Positions 9,745 to 14,562 of a DNA stretch of 14,562 nucleotides are shown piece by piece. Origin of the DNA: Lunasporangiospora selenospora. Its lineage: Eukaryota > Mortierellomycota > Mortierellomycetes > Mortierellales > Mortierellaceae. How positions within the stretch are numbered: position 1 is the stretch's first letter; every line of letters starts with the position of its first letter. The translations under genes and the position numbers were made by a program. Location of the stretch: the NCBI GenBank assembly GCA_015680635.1, contig JAABOA010000084.1:432-14993 (forward strand), in the 5' to 3' direction. The notes under the pieces were generated by a model. That model saw nothing but the letters and a program-made list of their open reading frames with translations. It did no database searches and was not told where the DNA came from.

Positions 9745-9990
9745 AGAAGCATCAGAAGAATCAGTCTCACTCCGAGTTCGTGATTCCTTTTGATTTTCGC
9801 ATAAGATTAACCCAACTCTTGCCATTCATTCGTTCCCCTCTTTAGTTGCCCGAGCAAGATCTCGCATTTTTCAAGAGTTTGGTTCCACCCTCGGACTTTT
9901 TTTCAAGATGGGGATAATTTCCCGAAATGTAGCCTAGGGTATTATCAGGGTTACCCCAGCTGCTGAGGTACTGCAACGATAACGGGTAAA
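9745..9990 (+). pseudogene. D2HGDH relic, piece B: intron 1 - exon 2 - intron 2 start, inverted
   Basis: On the plus strand, 9749-9845 aligns with intron 1 of the live D2HGDH gene (shared GCATCAG, CCTTTTGAT, GATTAACCCAA.TCTTG and the TTTAG/CTCTAG acceptor). Positions 9846-9985 align with exon 2: the first residues read [15 protein letters not shown], against [16 protein letters not shown] in the gene. It then has in-frame stops, a 9-nt deletion and a 39-nt deletion, so it is 140 nt against 188. The donor context GG|GTAAAT survives at 9985/9986. Weak similarity to intron 2 may continue to about 10045. It lies in the opposite orientation to relic piece A and starts about 25 bp from it. Confidence 0.88.
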
Positions 9991-10452
9991 TAATAATAGT
10001 AATAATAACCTTCATATATCTATATCCTTGGATGAAAACAGTTTTCTACGCCTTCTTTCCCTAATGAGAAACATCCATTTCACACACCCTCTTTTGATAT
10101 TGTTTCTTACCCCCCTCCCTCCTTCTGACCACTCACGTCCCTGGCTCTCTCAGGCAGTCTACACCATTTCTTCCACCTAGCCTGTTCGCTTTCAACACCC
10201 TCCAATGACCCGATGATGCCCCTTCCTCGGCCTTCAGGTCCTAAAAGTCGGCTTGATTCTTTCTCTTCTCAGCACTTATTAATCATGACCACAGATACAG
10301 CTCCCCTTCTTATGGTCAGTCTAAACTTTTAATAATCACTATGAGAAGAACTGTTTGGTGAACAAACCAGAAACCCGGATTTATGTATGCCATGCCATGC
10401 TCAAAATAGGTAAGAAATGTGCCTTGATGCACCGTAGTTCCACTTCCTGGAC

Positions 10453-10484
10453 GCCAATTCCTCTGTGTGCCAATTCCTCTGTGC
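10453..10484. repeat. 16-bp tandem duplication, 2 copies
   Basis: The unit GCCAATTCCTCTGTGY occurs at 10453-10468 and again at 10469-10484, differing only in the last base (T, then C). It lies in gene-free DNA, and replication slippage is the likely origin. Confidence 0.9.
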
Positions 10485-10653
10485 GCTCTTTCCCCATCCA
10501 ACTGTAATAAATGAAGTAGTAGAAGTAGACTGCATTCAAAATGAGTAGACGAATGAAATAATACTCGCTCGTTCACTAGTTATCTATTATACTCGAATTG
10601 GTTGATACTTAGGGTAGGTGATAGAAAGAGTGTGTGAGTTTTTTCCCCTTTGA

Positions 10654-10713
10654 CGCCACCAATCATTCTCATTGGCCATCATGCCGCCACCAATATTTTT
10701 CGTCGCCACCAAC
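10654..10713. repeat. Three dispersed CGCCACCAA motifs
   Basis: CGCCACCAAT occurs at 10654-10663 and 10685-10694, and CGCCACCAAC at 10704-10713, spaced 31 and 19 bp apart. Two of the copies end in CCAAT. Function is unknown; they may be binding sites or remnants of a degenerate repeat. Confidence 0.6.
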
Positions 10714-11248
10714 TTGGGGGTGCTCCAACATAATGGCCCTCAAACTTTCCACTTGCCATTAAAATGATCACCCTTCCCAGTATCCAAGGAGCACCGATTT
10801 ATGATCTCTGGCTCTTTCTCAATCGTTTGGGGTCATTGACTTGAATGAGATTCATTACCATCATGGATCGAGAGGATGGCTCGAGGAATCGAAAAATCCA
10901 TTTTGTCTCCCGTTATGGATGATCTCGCACCATCATGATGAACATCTTCCCCAATACCAATTGGGCCTCGATTCATGTTCCTGGAAGCATTCTCACTCGA
11001 TTGGGAACCTTGGTTTGAAAAATGTTCATTACTCATTTATTAATCCATGATCAAGGCCAAAGGATGAAACCCCATTTGCCCATTCGACCCATGGTCCCCC
11101 TCCCCACATCCTCATGAGTACTTTTTTTAATAATATCTATGATAGTGAACATCATCCCTATGTGGTATCTATAAAGTCTCACGGCTCACTTTCAGATTTT
11201 CCAGGGACAATGCGGTACATATTACACAGACACAAAAGGGCCTTGGGT

Positions 11249-13579
11249 TTATGAGCTTGGGAAAAACTTGTACGGGTTCATGATTCCCTTTGGATCAAAT
11301 ACAACTTTGAGTCGCCTCATGAGATCAATCATCTCAGGGGCTTTAGTATAATGAAGGTACTGGTTCTTCATCCTCCCAAGACCATGCTCTGCAGAGATGG
11401 ATCCCGAATTCTCCGCTAGAGGGTGGGAAGGTTATGATATCATGCGACTTTAGAAACACGCTCATCATCAGGAGCACTATCTACGGTACAATCTAGCAGA
11501 TATCAGCGCTTACCAGTCCACTCGTAAATAAATGGCTCAATCAAGCCAGTTGCTTCTGGAGTGAAAGCATCGGCCTCGACGTTAAGGTGCAGATTACCTA
11601 GAGGAGAAAAACGATATGATGGTTGGTATGGTCGAACCGAATCAAAGATGAAGCTCTAGCAATTGCCAAAACATATTTCTTACCATCTCCCATGTGTCCA
11701 AAGCCCGTGACTGACTTGATCAACTTTCCCTCTCCAAAAACACCCTTTTCCTGGAAACGCGTCTTAAGATCCTCGACCAGCTTGTAGAGCACAGACACGG
11801 GCATTGAAATGTCATACATATAAACTGCTCCAGCCTTTGAGCAAGCTTCAGGAATGCCCTCACGGATCGCCCAGAGGTTACGGATCTGAGTTGTATCCTG
11901 TGCTAGGACACCATCCTGAATGATGCCATCCGTGATTAGACCTTCCAAGAGCTGTCCAAGCTTCTCATCGTCGTGCTCCTTATTGCTTCCACTTGTCTCG
12001 ACCAGAACATAGAACTGATGACTAGATTGCAAGGGAATATTGGAACCAACTGCAAGATGCTTCTGGACTAGATTGATCGATGCCTGGTCCCAGAATTCAA
12101 AGGCGGAGACGATCTCGCAGAGCTCGTCCTTTGATCGCTTGAAAGTTGCGATGACCTGGTCAAAACTGTCAACACCGAGCAAGGCCAAGTTGACAGCCTT
12201 GGGTCTTTTGGGCGAGGCAATCGAAACGCCAGTGACAATGCCTAGTGTTCCCTCAGCTCCGATGAATAGTTGTTTCAAGTCGTATCCAGTGTTGTCCTTT
12301 CGGAGAGTTGACATGTTGTTGAGAATGGTTCCATCAGGAAGAACCTATTTAGAGTTTGTGGTGAAGGGTCAAGAGATTTGATCAGAGGTTTGATCAGAGT
12401 ATATCACCGCCTCGAATTAACATTCTACAAAAGACTTACTACTTCCAAGCCTAGGACATTGCCATGAAGGGACCCGTAACGCAAGTAGCGCAGGCCACCT
12501 GCATTGGTCGAGACATTGCCTCCGATCTGACAACTACAGGAAGAGAGCTTCACAATTTAGGTAATTGTTTACAAAGGTATAAAACAAGGACTACATTTTT
12601 TAAGCGGAGCCAAATTTCCCGTAAATCAATTTAACAGACACTTGCCTTCCTTTTGCTCCAAGGTCCAGTGGCATAATATGCCCATTCTCGGCAAGAAAGT
12701 TGTCCAGGTTCTCCAGAATGCACCCCGCGTCACAGACCAAGGATCCTATAACAAGAAAAGCAATGTTATGAGGACTGGTAATCGAGTCATTCACAGCCGT
12801 CTTTTTAAAGTCTCATATAAAAACAAGGAGAAGAATTACTCACGCACCAGAAATAGCGTCAAAGCTCCTGATATTATTCATGTTGGAGGTGGAGATGATG
12901 ACCTCATCAAAAACGGGAGTACCGCCACCGACGACCCCTGTGTTGCCGCCTTGAGGAACCACGGCGATTCTATATGAAACCAAACGACATTGTTTTAGCC
13001 TTGGTATATTATGCTTTCTTTGGGCAACGGGGAGTTTTGGGCCGGGAAAAAAATGTAGTTGAGTGGTTTTACCTATTGTCGCTGCAGTACTTCAACAGCT
13101 TTGAGACTTGCTCGGTAGTGGATGGCTTGAGAACCAGCTTGGAATGACCCTGATAGCGCTTCAGCCAGTCAATGTTGTAGTTTGAGAGATTGTCCTCATC
13201 TTGAACAATACTCGAGGGTGGCAACACACTCTTAAAGAATGCAAGATCTTGCTCGGACAACTAGAGTGAAGAACGAGCAAAGAAAAACAAGAATTGGGTT
13301 AATCCTGTTAAAATATCAAAAGGGTCCAAGGACTCAAATTGAGGCCGAAGCCCCTGATGCGTTTACCTCCTTGAAGTTTGGATCGCGCTCCGTCTTGTAC
13401 GCGCTTTTAGAGGTTTCTTGGATGACAGTTGTTGATGGCGTGGCCTTGACAGCAGTCTGGGAAAATGCGGCCCTGAACAACTGTGTTCGTGCGACTGTAT
13501 TATTGGAGAGTCCCTGACGAAGAACAACAGCTCTGCGGAGCGTGTGTGAAAGGACAGGTCGAAAGAAGCTTGGCATCAT
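11249..13579 (-). CDS. D2HGDH: D-2-hydroxyglutarate dehydrogenase, mitochondrial (8 exons)
   Basis: This FAD flavoenzyme oxidises D-2-hydroxyglutarate to 2-oxoglutarate in mitochondria (yeast Dld2/Dld3 relatives). Exons: 13579-13367, 13260-13073, 12969-12848, 12745-12646, 12533-12440, 12344-11684, 11597-11514, 11415-11249. They join in frame to 542 residues; the human enzyme has 521. The N-terminus ([16 protein letters not shown]...) is Arg-rich without acidic residues, like a targeting peptide. The FAD-binding part contains PQGGNTG at 139-145, [22 protein letters not shown] and [18 protein letters not shown]. The C-terminal part contains GHMGDGNLHLN (His456, His463) and SAEHG (Glu497, His498), with the same spacing as the human metal-site residues. 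Arg400 matches human Arg386, but residue 415 is Met where human has Lys401. Intron 4 is GC-AG. A relic copy lies about 1.3 kb past its 3' end. D-lactate dehydrogenase is the main alternative. Confidence 0.93.
12534..12645 (-). other. D2HGDH: GC-AG intron (intron 4 of D2HGDH)
   Basis: The exon 4 end and intron start read GGAAG|GCAAGT, the classic strong context of GC donors. The acceptor reads CCTGTAG|TTGTCAG. Only this junction restores the conserved reading LGAKG-S-CQIGG. The other six introns of the gene begin with GT. The relic copy near 9476-9481 also has GC at this position (GG|GCAAAG), so it is unlikely to be a sequencing error. Confidence 0.85.
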
Positions 13580-13853
13580 AGTTCTGAAAGTGTGGAGGTT
13601 AAGAGTGAAAAAGAAACAAAGGAGCGCACGACATAAATACTGTTTTTTTTTGTTCTTGTGGGAAAAAAAAGGGCTGAACCTGGGTAAAAACTAGCTGATG
13701 AGATGAGTTTTGAGCAAAAACTTTATTCATTGAGCCATTTAGTGCATGCACAGCGAGAGTGCCATGGGGAGGAACGGCATCAAGGGGGAGGGAGGGATGC
13801 ACAAGGTACCTCGGATAATTGTACACTTTTGTGGTTGTTGTCTGACACATCCC
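13580..13853 (-). promoter_or_regulatory. CDC26 3' flank and D2HGDH promoter
   Basis: These 274 bp separate the CDC26 stop codon from the D2HGDH start codon; both genes read leftwards. The interval must hold the CDC26 terminator and the D2HGDH promoter and leader. On the coding strand the bases just before the D2HGDH start are pyrimidine-rich. I see no clear TATA box. Confidence 0.5.
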
Positions 13854-14240
13854 CTATCGTCCGAGTCCAATACGCTCCCTTGTGCTCTTGGCTTTTCGTT
13901 CAAGATGGGCAATCTCAATAGGGTCGAGCATCATTGTTGATGCTGATCCCGCAACAGGCGGATTAGTGCCTCCACCGCTAGCGCTATTGCCAGTACCATT
14001 GGAGCTGCTACTGCCACTCCCTTTACTTGTGGCATGATCGCCTGCTCCAGTCACTCCGGCCATCGCTTTCAGCTCATTGCGATTGGCAGGTGTGGGTGGA
14101 GGAGGAGCAGGCGTCACCCTGTGCAACCGGGCTTCCTTAGTTTTAATCCTAACAGACTCAAGATACTCTTCCCGAGCACGGTCAAGGTCCAGGATATCGC
14201 TCGCTTTGAGCTCCAGTCTCGATGGGTCGCGTCGCAACAT
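13854..14240 (-). CDS. CDC26: CDC26, anaphase-promoting complex subunit
   Basis: CDC26 (fission yeast Hcn1) is a small APC/C subunit. Its N-terminus threads into the CDC16/APC6 TPR superhelix and stabilises it, supporting ubiquitin ligase assembly in mitosis. The 128-residue product begins MLRRDPSRLELKASDI, nearly the animal N-terminal signature (MLRRxPTRLELK), and an acidic helical stretch follows (DLDRAREEYLES). Its end, ERKAKSTRERIGLGR, resembles the conserved RIG-containing tail. Between them lies a proline run (about 45-51) and a Gly/Ser/Asn/Thr-rich stretch (about 66-102), so it is longer than the 80-85 residues of human and fission yeast proteins. The gene is a single exon and ends TAG. 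The start is fixed by the signature methionine. The next gene on the same strand, D2HGDH, is functionally unrelated. Confidence 0.93.
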   Translation of the reverse strand: MLRRDPSRLELKASDILDLDRAREEYLESVRIKTKEARLHRVTPAPPPPTPANRNELKAMAGVTGAGDHATSKGSGSSSSNGTGNSASGGGTNPPVAGSASTMMLDPIEIAHLERKAKSTRERIGLGR

Positions 14241-14562
14241 TCCTGTCGAGTTGATGCAAGTTCAAACTCTCCCCCATGAGTTTAGAGCTGCCTCTGAAAA
14301 AAATATGGTTTGAGCTTCGGCCAACAATGGCTGGCGTAAAGGTGGCTTGAGTGAAATAAAGTCGCGCGGGACAATTCCCTGGGGCCAGAAGTACCTCCAT
14401 TGAAGGCAAAAAGGCATCTTCTTGCAGCTGCCCCCAGACAACCCACGACCACAATGTAGCGGCGGAGTGACATCTTGCAGGATACACAGCAGAGTCTGTG
14501 GGTTAGAATGGATGAGTCAAAGGTCAAGGGACCTCATCTATTACAACAATAACTGGGAGAAG
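14241..14562. other. Upstream flank of CDC26
   Basis: No gene is recognised in the last 322 bases. Read on the minus strand, this should be the CDC26 promoter and 5' leader. A CAG just before the start codon (14243-14245, reading CAG|GAATG) could be an acceptor of a leader intron, but no evidence fixes this. Open frames here have no protein-like character. Confidence 0.45.

Larger units (their letters stand above)
9991..11248. other. Intergenic DNA between relic and D2HGDH 3' end
   Basis: No gene is supported. A short TAA-rich run lies just right of relic piece B, from about 9990 to 10005. Two small repeats are listed separately. Around 10833-11050 both strands hold open frames of about 67-69 codons, but they overlap each other, have no recognisable family, and show Ser/His-biased composition. 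The right end, next to the D2HGDH stop codon, probably contains that gene's 3' untranslated region. Confidence 0.5.

Noticed and set aside
14182-14527. Minus-strand open frames upstream of and overlapping the CDC26 start
   Set aside because: They run in other frames from the CDC26 N-terminal signature and show no family character; likely leader or promoter sequence.
1-14562. Bacterial-type systems: operons, CRISPR arrays, toxin-antitoxin pairs, riboswitches
   Set aside because: Spliceosomal introns and eukaryotic proteins show this is fungal nuclear DNA, and no regularly spaced repeats or operon-like clusters were seen.

Overview
This is nuclear DNA of an intron-rich fungus. Two genes are cut by many short spliceosomal introns (about 55-137 nt, mostly GTAAGN...YAG). 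The encoded proteins are eukaryotic housekeeping proteins in fungal-type versions: a roughly 1000-residue RIC1 and a CDC26 carrying a long low-complexity insert. Intron style and protein character suggest an early-diverging fungus such as the Mortierella group; that placement is inference. I found no tRNA, rRNA, CRISPR array or recognisable transposon.

Layout. 1-2402: gene-free, pyrimidine-rich DNA with a (TC)16 microsatellite running into a 12-bp minisatellite. 2403-7609 (-): RIC1, Golgi Rab6/Ypt6 exchange-factor subunit, modelled here as 22 exons; all junction phases fit except one, where exon 9 appears one base short. 7610-7889: 280-bp divergent promoter. 7890-9191 (+): single-exon CD2BP2/LIN1-type U5 snRNP protein with a C-terminal GYF domain. 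9192-11248: convergent intergenic region that hides a decayed copy of part of the neighbouring dehydrogenase gene. 11249-13579 (-): mitochondrial D-2-hydroxyglutarate dehydrogenase, 8 exons, one GC-AG intron. 13854-14240 (-): CDC26, anaphase-promoting complex subunit. 14241-14562: probable CDC26 promoter/5'UTR.

The most notable finding is the D2HGDH relic at about 9455-9990. One piece (exon 3 3' part - intron 3 - exon 4 - start of intron 4) lies on the minus strand. The adjacent piece (intron 1 - exon 2 - start of intron 2) lies on the plus strand. Introns are retained, so this was a DNA-level duplication. The order is explained by a same-orientation duplication downstream of the gene followed by a small local inversion. 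The plus-strand piece also carries a 39-nt deletion between short direct repeats.

The genes do not form a pathway; they serve separate functions (Golgi traffic, splicing, mitochondrial metabolism, cell cycle). I see no convincing novel multi-gene system. The second-look items are the relic, the GC-AG intron shared by gene and relic, a Lys-to-Met change at a substrate-site position of D2HGDH, and the RIC1 frame conflict.
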